Assembly: GCA_016214995.1 (NCBI GenBank)
Contig: JACRML010000032.1
Span: 1 to 39,973 of the forward strand
Reading direction: 5' to 3'
Length of the DNA: 39,973 nucleotides
Source: Deltaproteobacteria bacterium
Lineage (GTDB): Bacteria > Desulfobacterota > GWC2-55-46 > UBA9637
Numbering within the stretch: the stretch's first letter is position 1; each line of letters opens with the position of its first letter. Shown in pieces: positions 6,904-14,700 of the stretch. Position numbers and translations under genes: made by a program. The notes beneath the pieces are model-generated. The model was not told the DNA's origin. It saw only the letters and a program-made list of their open reading frames with translations, and made no database searches.

Positions 6904-7311
6904 TCAGCCGGCCTGATGATATTCGGTAATGATTTGCGGCACCTTGGAATAGTGGTTGTCGGTAGTTACAACTTTAAGTCCATACTGCATTGCAGAGGCA
7001 GCTATCCATAAATCATTGGTTGGTATCGGTGTGCCTTGTGTAAGGAGATAATTTATTATTACCGCATATCTTTCTGATGTCTCTTCATCAATATTAACGA
7101 CTTTAATCCGAGGAGAGGAAAGAAATTCTTGAAGGATAGCCCTGTTTTTCTTTTCATTTTTTCCCATTGCAAAACCAGCCAACAATTCGCCAAGTACGAC
7201 AGGATTGATGAATATTTCATCCGCCTCTTGCAATGACAGCTTGATATCAAGATTTCCCTTTAAAAAGGCTGAATAAGCAGAGGTGTCCAGTATTATCCTG
7301 CTTTTTTCCAT
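6904..7311 (-). CDS. PIN-domain ribonuclease toxin (VapC/FitB type)
   Basis: 135 residues. PIN catalytic acidic residues are visible: ILDTSAYSAF (Asp near residue 8), NPVVLGEL (Glu near 41), TNDLWIAASA (Asp near 97) and TTDNHY (Asp near 115). PIN toxins cleave RNA with Mg2+. The start overlaps the end of the upstream ribbon-helix-helix antitoxin gene by 19 nt, the usual coupling of a type II toxin-antitoxin operon. Confidence 0.88.
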   Translation of the reverse strand: MEKSRIILDTSAYSAFLKGNLDIKLSLQEADEIFINPVVLGELLAGFAMGKNEKKNRAILQEFLSSPRIKVVNIDEETSERYAVIINYLLTQGTPIPTNDLWIAASAMQYGLKVVTTDNHYSKVPQIITEYHQAG

Positions 7312-7565
7312 AAACCTTCATCTATCTTACGCTGGAGCTCGAGATTCTTTTCAAATGCCACGGCATCGTTTTTCGTCCAGATGCCGGAGAGGCGGTCTAA
7401 GTCATGGTAAATAGCCTTTTTTTTCTTCTCTTTAACCTTAATGCCGGTTGCTTTCTCAAGGAGTGAAAGGAATGCCTTATTCAGGCTCAAGCCTTTTTCC
7501 GAGGCCTCTCTTTTTATGAGCCTTTCAATTTCATAAGGAATATCTCTTAGGGTAATCTGCTTCAA
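7293..7565 (-). CDS. Antitoxin, FitA/ribbon-helix-helix type
   Basis: 90 residues from a TTG at 7563-7565 preceded by AGGAGG at ideal spacing; the longer frame from 7589 would read through that ribosome site. The N-terminus KQITLRDIPYEIERLIKREASEKGLSLNKAFLSLLEKA is a ribbon-helix-helix DNA-binding domain. The C-terminal tail, rich in Lys and acidic residues, would wrap the PIN toxin. Upstream, direct repeats TATGATTC (7590-7608) may be the operator for autoregulation. Confidence 0.85.
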   Translation of the reverse strand: MKQITLRDIPYEIERLIKREASEKGLSLNKAFLSLLEKATGIKVKEKKKKAIYHDLDRLSGIWTKNDAVAFEKNLELQRKIDEGLWKKAG

Positions 7566-7652
7566 ATTGCCTACCTCCTTCTGACTCAAATATGATTCAT
7601 TATGATTCTATTATTGCAGCACCAAGTTATTATGTCAATGGTTAATTTGTCT

Positions 7653-8282
7653 TTATTCTGAAGGACTTCTAACAGGCTTCATATACTCTTCTGCAACTTT
7701 TTTCAGAATCTCGCATACCTCATCTTCTGTGGCAAATTCCTTAATAACATCTGCAAGCCTTGGGTGTCTGCCAAGTTTTCCGTTTGCCATGACCTTAGCA
7801 CCTTTTTTCTCAATGACAATGGATTCGGTCGGGCATACCTCGGCACAGTCATCGCACAGGACGCAGAGACCATAATCAAAGACAGGTCTGGCGTCTATTA
7901 TCTTTATAGCGCCCTTTTCCTTGCATATCTCCACACACTTCATGCACTCAACGCAGGGGCTATCTGTTGCAATAGGCCTTGCCTGTCCGCTGATGCCAAA
8001 TGTCTTTATCTGAGGCTGAGGACAGGAATTGGGGCAGCCTGCAAGGGCAATCTTGAACTTCATGTGATAGAGTAGCTTGCCTTTGGCCTTTGTCTTTATG
8101 TGTTTGCCGAGGCCAAGTTCATCCAATAGGATTTCAATCTTTTCAGCAATGGGTTTTGGATTTATTATGGCATGGGGGCAGCCTGTGGTTCCTGCCCTGC
8201 AGATAATTATATCATAGGGAGAAAGAGCCTTTTCTTCAGGGGTTGGCGGAGGGGCGATTTTTAATGCCTCTTTGGTTTTCAT
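7653..8282 (-). CDS. Siroheme/4Fe-4S sulfite-nitrite reductase-like protein with two ferredoxin clusters
   Basis: 209 residues. The N-terminal half has the nitrite/sulfite reductase Fe-S half-domain: CRAGTTGCPH (about 28-37) and AGCPNSCPQPQ (about 80-90), the paired cysteine motifs that hold a 4Fe-4S cluster bridged to siroheme. The C-terminal half has two CxxCxxCxxxC ferredoxin motifs (CVECMKCVEIC and CVLCDDCAEVC). Such short Asr/Fsr-like proteins occur in anaerobes; whether this one reduces sulfite, nitrite or only transfers electrons cannot be told. Cytoplasmic. It ends the minus-strand Fe-S/stress gene series. Confidence 0.8.
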   Translation of the reverse strand: MKTKEALKIAPPPTPEEKALSPYDIIICRAGTTGCPHAIINPKPIAEKIEILLDELGLGKHIKTKAKGKLLYHMKFKIALAGCPNSCPQPQIKTFGISGQARPIATDSPCVECMKCVEICKEKGAIKIIDARPVFDYGLCVLCDDCAEVCPTESIVIEKKGAKVMANGKLGRHPRLADVIKEFATEDEVCEILKKVAEEYMKPVRSPSE

Positions 8283-8471
8283 TTGTTTTTAAGAAATTAT
8301 AAATCCTAAATAAAAAGTACTAAATTTTTAAATAAATTTCTAATTTCTAAATCCTAATTCCTAATAAAATGTTAAATGTCAAAAACTAAAAAAAGTAAAA
8401 ATCAAAACATTGTAAATTTAGTTAATGGATATTTTCTTAGAAATTAGATATTAGGATTTAGAAATTTTATT
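8283..8471. repeat. A/T-rich word-type inverted repeat
   Basis: Left arm made of TTTCTAATTTCTAAATCCTAATTCC and right arm of its near-complement (GAAATTAGATATTAGGATTTAGAAATTT), with A-rich sequence between. No gene is seen. Confidence 0.55.
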
Positions 8472-9551
8472 TTACTCACCCATATCCAACATACTTATCT
8501 TTGCTGCAACTGTTTGCGATATTTTTATAAATGCCTCTGTTTGTGGCGAGGACGGCTCTGCAACAACAATCGGCTTGCCGCTGTCTCCGCCTTCTCTGAT
8601 GTGCGGGTCTATGGGAATCTTGCCAAGGAGCGGGACATTGTATCGTTGGCTTGTCTTTTCACCGCCGCCATGGCTGAATATCTCGGTTTTTTCTCCGCAG
8701 TGAGGGCATTGAAAATAGCTCATGTTCTCTACAATGCCGAGTATCGGCACCTTTACCTCATGGAACATCTTTATAGCCCTTCTTGCGTCTATGAGTGCAA
8801 CATCCTGAGGCGTTGTAACAACAACAGCACCTGTTAATGGGATTGTCTGCACCAAGGTAAGTTGTGCGTCTCCGGTGCCAGGCGGAAGGTCAATAACAAG
8901 ATAATCCAAATCACCCCATGCTACGCCGGTTAAAAATTGCTTTACAATCTGCATGACCATAGGCCCGCGCCAGATTAGAGGGGTTTCTTCATCCAACATA
9001 AAACCGACGGACATGAGCTTTATGCCATAATTGCTTATCGGCAGTATCTTTTCATCAGGTGTTGCCTGAAGCTGTTTATGAATTCCCATCATCATGGGTA
9101 TGCTGGGGCCATAGATATCAGTATCTAAAAGCCCTACCTTTGCGCCGCTCTTGCCCAGCGCCAGAGCAAGATTTACTGCAACCGTGGATTTGCCCACACC
9201 GCCCTTTCCGCTTGCCACTGCGATGGTGTTTTTTACCTTTGGAATTGGTTCTTTGTCAGGGAGTTTTTTTGCTTGTGGAACTTCAGCAGATGTTTCAACA
9301 ATAGCCTCTTTTACTCCATGTATTGCCAAAACTGCATTTCTGCAATTATCTGTAAGCTCTTTTCTTAAAGGACAAGCAGGCGTGGTTAAAACAAGGCGGA
9401 AAGTTACCTTATTGCCATCAATCCGTATATCCCGTATCATATTCAAGGTAACAAGGTCTTTGCCGAGTTCAGGGTCCATTACCTTGCTTAATGCCTCAAG
9501 CACAGATGCCTGAGTTATTCTCTCTGCTACCTTTGCCAAAGAATCCTCCAT
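8472..9551 (-). CDS. Mrp/NBP35-type iron-sulfur cluster carrier ATPase (ApbC-like)
   Basis: 359 residues from the ATG at 9549-9551. An N-terminal MIP18/DUF59 domain (about 10-90, with MDPELGKDLVTLNMI) is followed by a ParA-like P-loop NTPase: Walker A GKGGVGKST (about 115-123), DTDIYGPS, and DLPPGTGDAQLTL. The C-terminal CPHCG motif (about 296-300) holds the bridging Fe-S cluster. Mrp proteins load 4Fe-4S clusters onto apoproteins in the cytosol. The extra in-frame residues up to 9590 come from a word repeat and are left out. The neighbours are mostly Fe-S proteins. Confidence 0.93.
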   Translation of the reverse strand: MEDSLAKVAERITQASVLEALSKVMDPELGKDLVTLNMIRDIRIDGNKVTFRLVLTTPACPLRKELTDNCRNAVLAIHGVKEAIVETSAEVPQAKKLPDKEPIPKVKNTIAVASGKGGVGKSTVAVNLALALGKSGAKVGLLDTDIYGPSIPMMMGIHKQLQATPDEKILPISNYGIKLMSVGFMLDEETPLIWRGPMVMQIVKQFLTGVAWGDLDYLVIDLPPGTGDAQLTLVQTIPLTGAVVVTTPQDVALIDARRAIKMFHEVKVPILGIVENMSYFQCPHCGEKTEIFSHGGGEKTSQRYNVPLLGKIPIDPHIREGGDSGKPIVVAEPSSPQTEAFIKISQTVAAKISMLDMGE

Positions 9552-9565
9552 TGGGGTTAGAAAAT

Positions 9566-9662
9566 CCAAATCCCAAATTACAAATCCCAAATAATATCCA
9601 ATAACCGAAATCCCAAAGTTAAGACTTTTGGTTATTTTGTTATTGGAAATTGGTAATTGGAA
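9566..9662. repeat. Word-type hairpin that ends the cupin gene
   Basis: One arm is built of AATCCAAATCCCAAATTACAAATCCC words (9566-9612), the other of complements such as TTATTGGAAATTGGTAATTGGAATT (9640-9664). The array continues into the 3' end of the upstream cupin gene (to about 9690). Confidence 0.55.
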
Positions 9663-9663
9663 T

Positions 9664-9930
9664 TTATTTGATTATTGGTGCTTGATTATTGTTCTCTATC
9701 ATCATCCTGCATGGATCTTTTTTTTCTCCGGCAACTGTAAATATGGCGCTTCCTTCCAGCACATAGAATACGCCTGCGCCGCTTGGATGTGGTGGAATCA
9801 TCTGCCCCTGCTCCATACATATAAGCGGAATTTTCAGCTTTGGAGAGATATGCAGAATCTGCGGTCGGAAACCGTCTTTGAAAAACTGCTTTTTTTCGTT
9901 GACGTTAATGGGGTCCAAATGCCACCTCAT
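9664..9930 (-). CDS. Cupin-domain protein, apparently truncated at the C-terminus
   Basis: 88 residues. The first cupin motif region is present (PLICMEQGQMIPPHPSGAGVFYVLEGSAIFTVAGE), but the second half of the beta barrel is missing. The last 20 residues (KDPCRMMIENNNQAPIIK) are encoded by the adjacent word repeat, so the repeat appears to have replaced the 3' end. Compare the full-length 102-residue cupin 230 nt upstream. The start overlaps the RIC-domain gene by 26 nt, so it is in the same operon. Function is unknown and the product may be inactive. Confidence 0.6.
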   Translation of the reverse strand: MRWHLDPINVNEKKQFFKDGFRPQILHISPKLKIPLICMEQGQMIPPHPSGAGVFYVLEGSAIFTVAGEKKDPCRMMIENNNQAPIIK

Positions 9931-10114
9931 TCAGTTTTTCAAGAAGTGCGGCCAAATCGGCCCTATCCCTCTTTGAGGCTTCTTCAATGCTTACGGCGCC
10001 GCCACAGCATGAGTCTATGCGAAACTTACTGAAGACCCCGATGGTATTGGGATAAAGTTTTATTGCGTCATTGACTGTCATCTGTTTTGTGATTTTTTCT
10101 TTAATTGCAACCAA
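9905..10114 (-). CDS. RIC/ScdA N-terminal domain protein (DUF542)
   Basis: 69 residues from a TTG at 10112-10114 with GAGGAG seven bases upstream. The sequence TVNDAIKLYPNTIGVFSKFRIDSCCGGAVSIEEAS matches the DUF542 domain found at the N-terminus of ScdA/YtfE/RIC proteins, which repair Fe-S and di-iron centres damaged by NO or peroxide. The haemerythrin-like di-iron domain is absent, so this is the stand-alone form. The CCGG motif is intact. It lies between two cupin genes. Confidence 0.85.
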   Translation of the reverse strand: MVAIKEKITKQMTVNDAIKLYPNTIGVFSKFRIDSCCGGAVSIEEASKRDRADLAALLEKLNEVAFGPH

Positions 10115-10164
10115 GTTTTTCTCCTCTTTACTGTTTGGTGGCCACTGTTCATGGGCCGCTGTCT

Positions 10165-10473
10165 TTACGGTCTGGGATTTATGACTGCCAGCACAACGAA
10201 TCTTTCCACCGCCCTTATGCCGTGCTGTTCGTTTTCTTTACAGACAACAAGAGAGCCTTTTTCTGCCTTCTTCTCTCCTTCGCCGGTAATAATAATGCCT
10301 TTTCCATCAATTGCAAACATGGCTATTTCTGATGAAACCGCATGAGGCCCTACGCTCTGGCCAGGCTCAAGGCAGAATAGCACCGCTTTTGTCTTTTCAG
10401 AATCGTAGAGCAGTTCTTTTTTAGGGCCGTCTTTGGAAAACGAGATTTTGTCTTTGAGAACAGTAATATCCAT
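10165..10473 (-). CDS. Small cupin-domain protein
   Basis: 102 residues forming a complete single cupin barrel: motif 1 (LEPGQSVGPHAVSSEIAMFAIDGKG) and motif 2 (GSLVVCKENEQHGIRAVE). The usual His ligands are partly kept (PH, and QHG). The cupin could bind a metal or small ligand and is a common partner of NO-stress genes. It starts 3 nt after the stop of the membrane protein gene. Confidence 0.8.
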   Translation of the reverse strand: MDITVLKDKISFSKDGPKKELLYDSEKTKAVLFCLEPGQSVGPHAVSSEIAMFAIDGKGIIITGEGEKKAEKGSLVVCKENEQHGIRAVERFVVLAVINPRP

Positions 10474-10476
10474 AAA

Positions 10477-10887
10477 CTATTTTGCCGCTGAAGGCGCCGG
10501 TGCAGCCTTTATTGTCTTAAACATGTTTATAACAAAGATTAATGCAGACACCGCCTCTACAATAGAGAATATCATAAGCACCCTTGAATCTCCTTGCCAG
10601 CTTCTTACCATCCAGCCAAGGGTCATACCGACAAGGCCTATGTTTGCAAGCCAAAACTGCCATTCTGCAAACTTTTCACTGTAGAGGGGTTTTCCGCTGA
10701 ACCTCGGCAGTATATGGTATCCAACCCCGTATATCATCATTGACATCCAGCCAAGAAGGTTAAAGTGGGCGTGTATCGGCATATACGGGTATATTGTGCC
10801 TGAAGTTGCCATGTGCAGGCCGAGTACAATCGCCAGAAGAAAATATACCATTGCACATTTAATAAACCATACGGTAATCTTGCTCAT
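10477..10887 (-). CDS. Four-helix membrane protein resembling part of haem-copper oxidase subunit I
   Basis: 136 residues with four hydrophobic helices (about 6-28, 40-62, 75-95, 102-122). The segment PIHAHFNLLGWMSMMIYGVGYHILPRF (about 37-63) resembles helices of NorB/CcoN-type proteins that carry His-x-His haem ligands. Such small proteins are seen next to nitric oxide and nitrosative-stress genes. A haem-binding role is possible but unproven. The gene begins the cupin-RIC-cupin run, with an AGG-rich ribosome site. Confidence 0.65.
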   Translation of the reverse strand: MSKITVWFIKCAMVYFLLAIVLGLHMATSGTIYPYMPIHAHFNLLGWMSMMIYGVGYHILPRFSGKPLYSEKFAEWQFWLANIGLVGMTLGWMVRSWQGDSRVLMIFSIVEAVSALIFVINMFKTIKAAPAPSAAK

Positions 10888-10907
10888 TTAAAAAACCTCC
10901 GTTATTT

Positions 10908-10990
10908 AAAGGCAGAAACAAGAAATGAGAAATTAGAAATCAGATAAAATCTTTCCCTTATTCCTCATTTCTATTTTCTAATTTCTGTTT
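10908..10990. repeat. Word-type hairpin
   Basis: The left arm GAAACAAGAAATGAGAAATTAGAAATC and the right arm GGATTTC-like complement TTTCTATTTTCTAATTTCTGTTTC fold together. No coding capacity. Confidence 0.55.
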
Positions 10991-10993
10991 CTC

Positions 10994-11263
<270 letters not shown>

Positions 11264-11488
11264 TTATACCGATACAACCTCTTTCACTTCGGGCACTTCT
11301 TCCTTTATTGCCCGCTCAACACCCATTGCAAGGGTTATTTGTGAGCTTGGACATCCTGAACATGCGCCCTGAAGCTGTACTCTTACTATGCCATTTGCCT
11401 CATCAACATCAACAAGCCTGATATCGCCTCCGTCTGCCTGTAGCGCTGGTCTTATATTGTCTAAGGCCTTTTCTATTCTTTCTCTCAT
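11264..11488 (-). CDS. NifU C-terminal (Nfu) iron-sulfur scaffold protein
   Basis: 74 residues from the ATG at 11486-11488, with AGGAGG nine bases upstream; a longer frame to 11563 lacks a ribosome site. It is a compact Nfu domain: LDNIRPALQADGGDIRLVDVD, then QGACSGCPSSQITLAMGVERAIKEEVPEV, with the CSGC motif that binds a transferable 4Fe-4S cluster at the dimer interface. It leads the minus-strand series and lies next to the FNR-like palindrome. Confidence 0.92.
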   Translation of the reverse strand: MRERIEKALDNIRPALQADGGDIRLVDVDEANGIVRVQLQGACSGCPSSQITLAMGVERAIKEEVPEVKEVVSV

Positions 11489-11582
11489 TATGGAACACCT
11501 CCTCATATTCTCAAACCTGGTCGTAAGACCTCTTTTCCAAGTTTGAGTTACAATGTAACTCAAGGCTTTAGCCTTGAAACAT

Positions 11583-11601
11583 TATTGTAAATTCTACAAT
11601 A
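11583..11601. promoter_or_regulatory. Perfect 7-5-7 inverted repeat upstream of nfu
   Basis: TATTGTA-AATTC-TACAATA, about 95 nt before the nfu start and 28 bp left of the FNR-like box. Symmetry and location suggest an operator for a second regulator; the regulator is not identifiable. Confidence 0.4.
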
Positions 11602-11628
11602 AATCATGCAATATCTGCAAGCATTAAA

Positions 11629-11673
11629 ATATGATTTTTATCATATGCAAATAGTAGTCTGTTTAAATATAAT
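11629..11673. promoter_or_regulatory. FNR/DNR-like operator between divergent operons
   Basis: Perfect palindrome ATATGAT-TTTT-ATCATAT (11629-11646), containing the TGAT-N4-ATCA core of FNR/DNR-family sites. Rightward, a perfect TATAAT (11668-11673) lies at the spacing expected for class II activation (box centred near -42). Leftward, CATGAT lies at the matching distance towards nfu. The same 7-bp half-sites recur at 20,314-20,331. Confidence 0.6.
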
Positions 11674-11715
11674 TCGCCTTAATATAATACTTAAGGAGTA
11701 AGGAATAAAAAAGGC

Positions 11716-11744
11716 TTGACATACAAGATGCATAAGAGTAAATT
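11716..11744 (+). promoter_or_regulatory. Sigma-70-type promoter upstream of the rod-like RNA
   Basis: Perfect TTGACA (11716-11721), 17-bp spacer, TAAATT (11739-11744). The start would be near 11,751, where the self-complementary region begins. Confidence 0.5.
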
Positions 11745-11750
11745 AAAACC

Positions 11751-11905
11751 AATTTTAGAGTTGGTCTGTAAGGGGAATGTTTTTAGCCCGTTAGAAAGCC
11801 TCCACAACCGTGCTTGCATGGGTGGAGATGGTGGAGCTTTTAAGCAGAACTTTCTAATGAGGTTTACCAATCTAAAAGGCCCCCGTACCCGCCTTATTGA
11901 CCTTC
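11751..11905 (+). ncRNA. Candidate rod-shaped structured RNA or structured leader
   Basis: Paired segments in nested order: GGTC/GACC, GGGG/CCCC, TTTTTAG/CTAAAA, GTTAGAAAG/CTTTCTAAT and CTCCAC/GTGGAG, with internal bulges, plus a 5' hairpin ACCAA/TTGGT. This gives a long interrupted hairpin similar in shape to 6S RNA. An overlapping 83-codon frame (11,716-11,967) resembles no protein I know. It could be an independent sRNA or part of a roughly 450-nt leader of the oxidase operon. Folding was judged by eye only. Confidence 0.35.
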
Positions 11906-12208
11906 GATGTACCCAAGCCAAGCTTGAGTCTGGTGTTTATCTTTATAATCATAGACGAGTCCCATGAGTGGCTCAAGACTGCCTATGGATATGAAAGAGA
12001 AATCCAGTATATCGTGTGAGGTCAGAGACCAATATGGTCTTTCTATAAGCCATTCTCAATTTTCAGGTAAAATTTGTTTAAGCAATACGCATTGCAGTAT
12101 TTTTATCTTCTTTGACTAAGGAAGGGAGGTGAACTATCTAATAAGCGCACCTTTTTAACCTGTTTTTGTAGTTAGGAATATTTTATTTTAAAAGGAGGTG
12201 AAAATAAT
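11906..12208. other. Leader region without a recognised gene
   Basis: Non-coding sequence before the oxidase operon. A small hairpin AGACC/GGTCT followed by TTCT (about 12,024-12,042) might attenuate or end the upstream RNA. AAGGGAGG at 12,121 resembles a ribosome site but is followed by only a nine-codon frame. Stronger AAAGGAGG precedes the ATG at 12,209. Confidence 0.35.
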
Positions 12209-12352
12209 ATGGCTGATGAAAATGTTCCATCAGGTCAGAAGTTTTATGACAACCTGCTTCTTCTGTTTATTTTGGGGTTTGTCATATTGGTTGTTTCTTA
12301 TACTGGATGGGGGCTCGTAGAGATACTAACTCAGCCCGGCTTGCCAAAATAA
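12209..12352 (+). CDS. 47-residue one-helix subunit of the haem-copper oxidase
   Basis: The ATG follows AAAGGAGGTG. The product begins MADENVPSGQKFYDN, then has a single hydrophobic helix (about 15-38) and ends LTQPGLPK. Size, topology and position directly before the CuA subunit match the single-helix subunit IIa of ba3-type oxidases. The role assignment is by analogy; there are no catalytic residues to check. Confidence 0.7.
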   Translation: MADENVPSGQKFYDNLLLLFILGFVILVVSYTGWGLVEILTQPGLPK

Positions 12353-12370
12353 AAAGGAGGTGATTTTCAA

Positions 12371-12916
12371 ATGAGTATTTCAGTTCCGGAGAAGGTTTGG
12401 TGGAAACCGATAGACAAGGAAGAAAAGATATGGTTAGCCATTGCCCTTATATGGATGGTGATATCTTTCGTTTGGATGCCTATATATCATTATATTGGCA
12501 AGCAGAATCCATCTTCTGAGAGTTACAAGGCTCCAAGAGAACAGTTTGAACAGTTGGTAAACGGTTTCATACAAAAATATCAGGTAAAAGACGCAAACGG
12601 TACGCCTGTTGCGATGAATGATATTCCGGTTGTTCATCCACCTGCAGGCGGCGATGCATATCTGGTAGGAGCGGGATGGAAATGGAAGCCCGTATTAGAG
12701 CTGGAAAAGGGTAAAACCTATAGAATTCATCTTTCTTCGTTTGATTTCCAGCATGGGCTTTCCATTTATCCTTTGAATATCAATTATATGGCAATACCAG
12801 GCCAGGATTATGTTATAACAGTAACACCCACAACATCCGGTGAATTTCCGATACTGTGCAATGAATTCTGCGGCATCGGTCATCATACCATGGTGGGCAA
12901 ACTAATTGTTAAATAG
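12371..12916 (+). CDS. Haem-copper oxidase subunit II with CuA site
   Basis: 181 residues. One N-terminal membrane anchor (about 18-42) precedes an extracytoplasmic cupredoxin domain. The CuA ligands are all present: His128 (FQHGL), Cys163 and Cys167 (CNEFC), His171 and Met174 (GHHTM), with Glu165 between the cysteines. This subunit accepts electrons from a cytochrome c or cupredoxin, so the enzyme is not a quinol oxidase. There is a single anchor helix, as in ba3 (B-type) enzymes. It lies 18 nt after the one-helix peptide and 13 nt before subunit I, each with its own GGAGG/GGGG ribosome site. Confidence 0.92.
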   Translation: MSISVPEKVWWKPIDKEEKIWLAIALIWMVISFVWMPIYHYIGKQNPSSESYKAPREQFEQLVNGFIQKYQVKDANGTPVAMNDIPVVHPPAGGDAYLVGAGWKWKPVLELEKGKTYRIHLSSFDFQHGLSIYPLNINYMAIPGQDYVITVTPTTSGEFPILCNEFCGIGHHTMVGKLIVK

Positions 12917-12929
12917 GGGGTGATAAAAA

Positions 12930-14444
12930 ATGGCTGATCAAGATTTTAGAACATGTTCAATTACAGGACTAAAAGTCCACCTGCCTGCCGCGAATCTCAT
13001 CATGGCGAATGCAGTGGCAGCGGTAGTTCTTCTTCTTATAGGCGGTTTGGCAGCGGCCGGCGTAGCTCTTACACGTTTGCCATCTGTTCATCTGCTTCCT
13101 GCAGATTTGTTCTACAGGCTTTTGACATTGCACGGCTTGGCAATGCTGATTGCATGGATAATATTCTTTGAAATGGCAGGGCTTTATCTGGGCGCCTCTG
13201 TGCTTCTGAATGCAAGGATTGCTGCGCCAAAGATGGCCTGGCTTCAATTTATATTGATGGTGGTAGGTGTGCTTCTGATTGCCCTGATGGTTCTTACAGG
13301 CCAGGCTGATGTCATGTTTACCTCATACCCGCCGCTTAAGGCTAACCCCATATATTATCTTGGAGTTATCCTGTTCGCAGTCGGAGCATTGATAGGTTGT
13401 TTTGTTTTCTTTGGAACGCTTGCAAAGGCAAGGAAAGAAGGCACATATCCCCATGGCAGCTTTCCTTTAGTAACATTCGGCCTTGCATGCGCAGCCATGA
13501 TAGCGATTGCTACCCTTCTCCACGGTGCGGCAGTCTACATTCCAACCCTTTTATGGTCATTGGGGCTTATGGGTATGGATGAATCCGCATACAGGCTTGT
13601 GTGGTGGGGTCTCGGCCATTCGTCACAGCAGATAAATGTTGCTGCCATGATATCAGTCTGGTATCTCGTAGGCACATTGAGCGTAGGAATGAAGCCAATC
13701 AGTCAGAAGCTCTGCAGAACAGCCTTTGTGCTTTATGTGCTGTTTATAAATGTGGCATCCGAGCATCATATCTTGGTTGACCCCGTATTCAGCAATGCCC
13801 ATAAGATATGGAATACTGGTTATATCATGCACCTGGCTGTTCTTGCCAGCATGATACATGCCCTTGCAGTGCCTGCGGGCATAGAAGTTGCTTTGAGAAA
13901 GAAAGGTTACACAAGCGGACTATTTGAATGGCTTAAAAAGGCGCCGTGGTCGAACCCTGCATTCTCGGCTATTGTACTGTCCATATTTGGCTTCGGCTTT
14001 TTCGGCGGCATAACAGGCGTTACATTTGGGTCGGAGCAGGTAAATATCACAGCCCATAACACATGGAGAATCACAGGCCACTTCCACTCAACTGTTGTTT
14101 TTGGAACAACCCTTGCATTTATGGGTGTAACCTATTATGTGCTGCCTCTTATATTCAGGAGAGAGGTGCTTGGCATGGGATGGGCCAAACTTCAGCCGTG
14201 GTTCTTTGGCATAGGTATGATGATTCAGGTTACAGGCATGATGCTTGCAGGCGCTTACGGTATTCCGAGAAGGCACTGGGACATAGTAAACTTTGGCGGC
14301 TCTCCATTTAGCTTTGCATGGGACCCGACTGCTTATATGTGGCTTGGCGTCTTTGGCATTGGCGCCCTTTTAGCAGTCCTTGGCGGCGCCATATATATTC
14401 TGGTTACCGTAGGTACCATATTATTTGGGAAAAAGCTTGCTTAA
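12930..14444 (+). CDS. Haem-copper oxidase superfamily subunit I lacking the active-site tyrosine
   Basis: 504 residues, about 12-13 membrane helices. All six histidine ligands are seen: His68 and His386 (low-spin haem), His384 (active-site haem), His230 and His279-His280 (CuB). The helix-X segment HNTWRITGHFH resembles B-type oxidases (HNTAWVPGHFH). Canonical O2 reductases have His-x3-Tyr, a cross-linked Tyr four residues after the first CuB His; here the sequence is H230-S-S-Q-Q234, so Tyr is Gln. Several nitric oxide reductase branches lack this Tyr, so NO reduction is plausible, but O2 reduction is not excluded. It is coupled to a CuA subunit, CtaB and SCO. Confidence 0.88.
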   Translation: MADQDFRTCSITGLKVHLPAANLIMANAVAAVVLLLIGGLAAAGVALTRLPSVHLLPADLFYRLLTLHGLAMLIAWIIFFEMAGLYLGASVLLNARIAAPKMAWLQFILMVVGVLLIALMVLTGQADVMFTSYPPLKANPIYYLGVILFAVGALIGCFVFFGTLAKARKEGTYPHGSFPLVTFGLACAAMIAIATLLHGAAVYIPTLLWSLGLMGMDESAYRLVWWGLGHSSQQINVAAMISVWYLVGTLSVGMKPISQKLCRTAFVLYVLFINVASEHHILVDPVFSNAHKIWNTGYIMHLAVLASMIHALAVPAGIEVALRKKGYTSGLFEWLKKAPWSNPAFSAIVLSIFGFGFFGGITGVTFGSEQVNITAHNTWRITGHFHSTVVFGTTLAFMGVTYYVLPLIFRREVLGMGWAKLQPWFFGIGMMIQVTGMMLAGAYGIPRRHWDIVNFGGSPFSFAWDPTAYMWLGVFGIGALLAVLGGAIYILVTVGTILFGKKLA

Positions 14445-14465
14445 CTTAAATAAGGAGGTAAAACC

Positions 14466-14594
14466 ATGTCAGACAACAATGAAGGGTTTGGTGCGCCGGG
14501 CACATTTGTCCTGGCCATAATATTTCTGGCCACATTTATTATAGTCTATTTTTTGAACTACAAATATTTAGCCAGTATTTGGGAACTTCGTTAA
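14466..14594 (+). CDS. 42-residue one-helix peptide of the oxidase operon
   Basis: The ATG follows AAGGAGGTAAAACC. The sequence MSDNNEGFGAPGTFVLA leads into one hydrophobic helix (about 13-31) and ends LASIWELR. It resembles the other small peptide (12,209) in size and topology and stands before the second subunit-I-like gene, as if each large subunit had its own small partner. Function not known. Confidence 0.65.
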   Translation: MSDNNEGFGAPGTFVLAIIFLATFIIVYFLNYKYLASIWELR

Positions 14595-14690
14595 ATATAG
14601 GCAAGAGGCGATGGGCAAGAGGCGATGGGAAAATTCCATAGCCAATAGCCTATCGCCCATAGCCCATAGCCTAAACTCCTGTCTTGAAGG
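14595..14690. repeat. Word-type hairpin (GGCAAGAGGCGAT / ATCGCCCATAGCC)
   Basis: Two tandem GGCAAGAGGCGATGG units (14,600-14,632) face CCTATCGCCCATAGCCCATAGCC (14,649-14,671). It lies in a gap within the oxidase operon and could act as an intraoperonic RNA hairpin. It supplies a false N-terminal extension of the next gene. Confidence 0.55.
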
Positions 14691-14700
14691 TATTATTCTA

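Noticed and set aside
7590..7609. TATGATTC direct repeats as another FNR-type site.
   Set aside because: They are direct, not inverted, and lie at the antitoxin promoter, where an autoregulatory operator is more likely.
11716..11967. An 83-codon frame as a protein-coding gene.
   Set aside because: No ribosome site, atypical composition, and the DNA is strongly self-complementary; a structured RNA explains it better.
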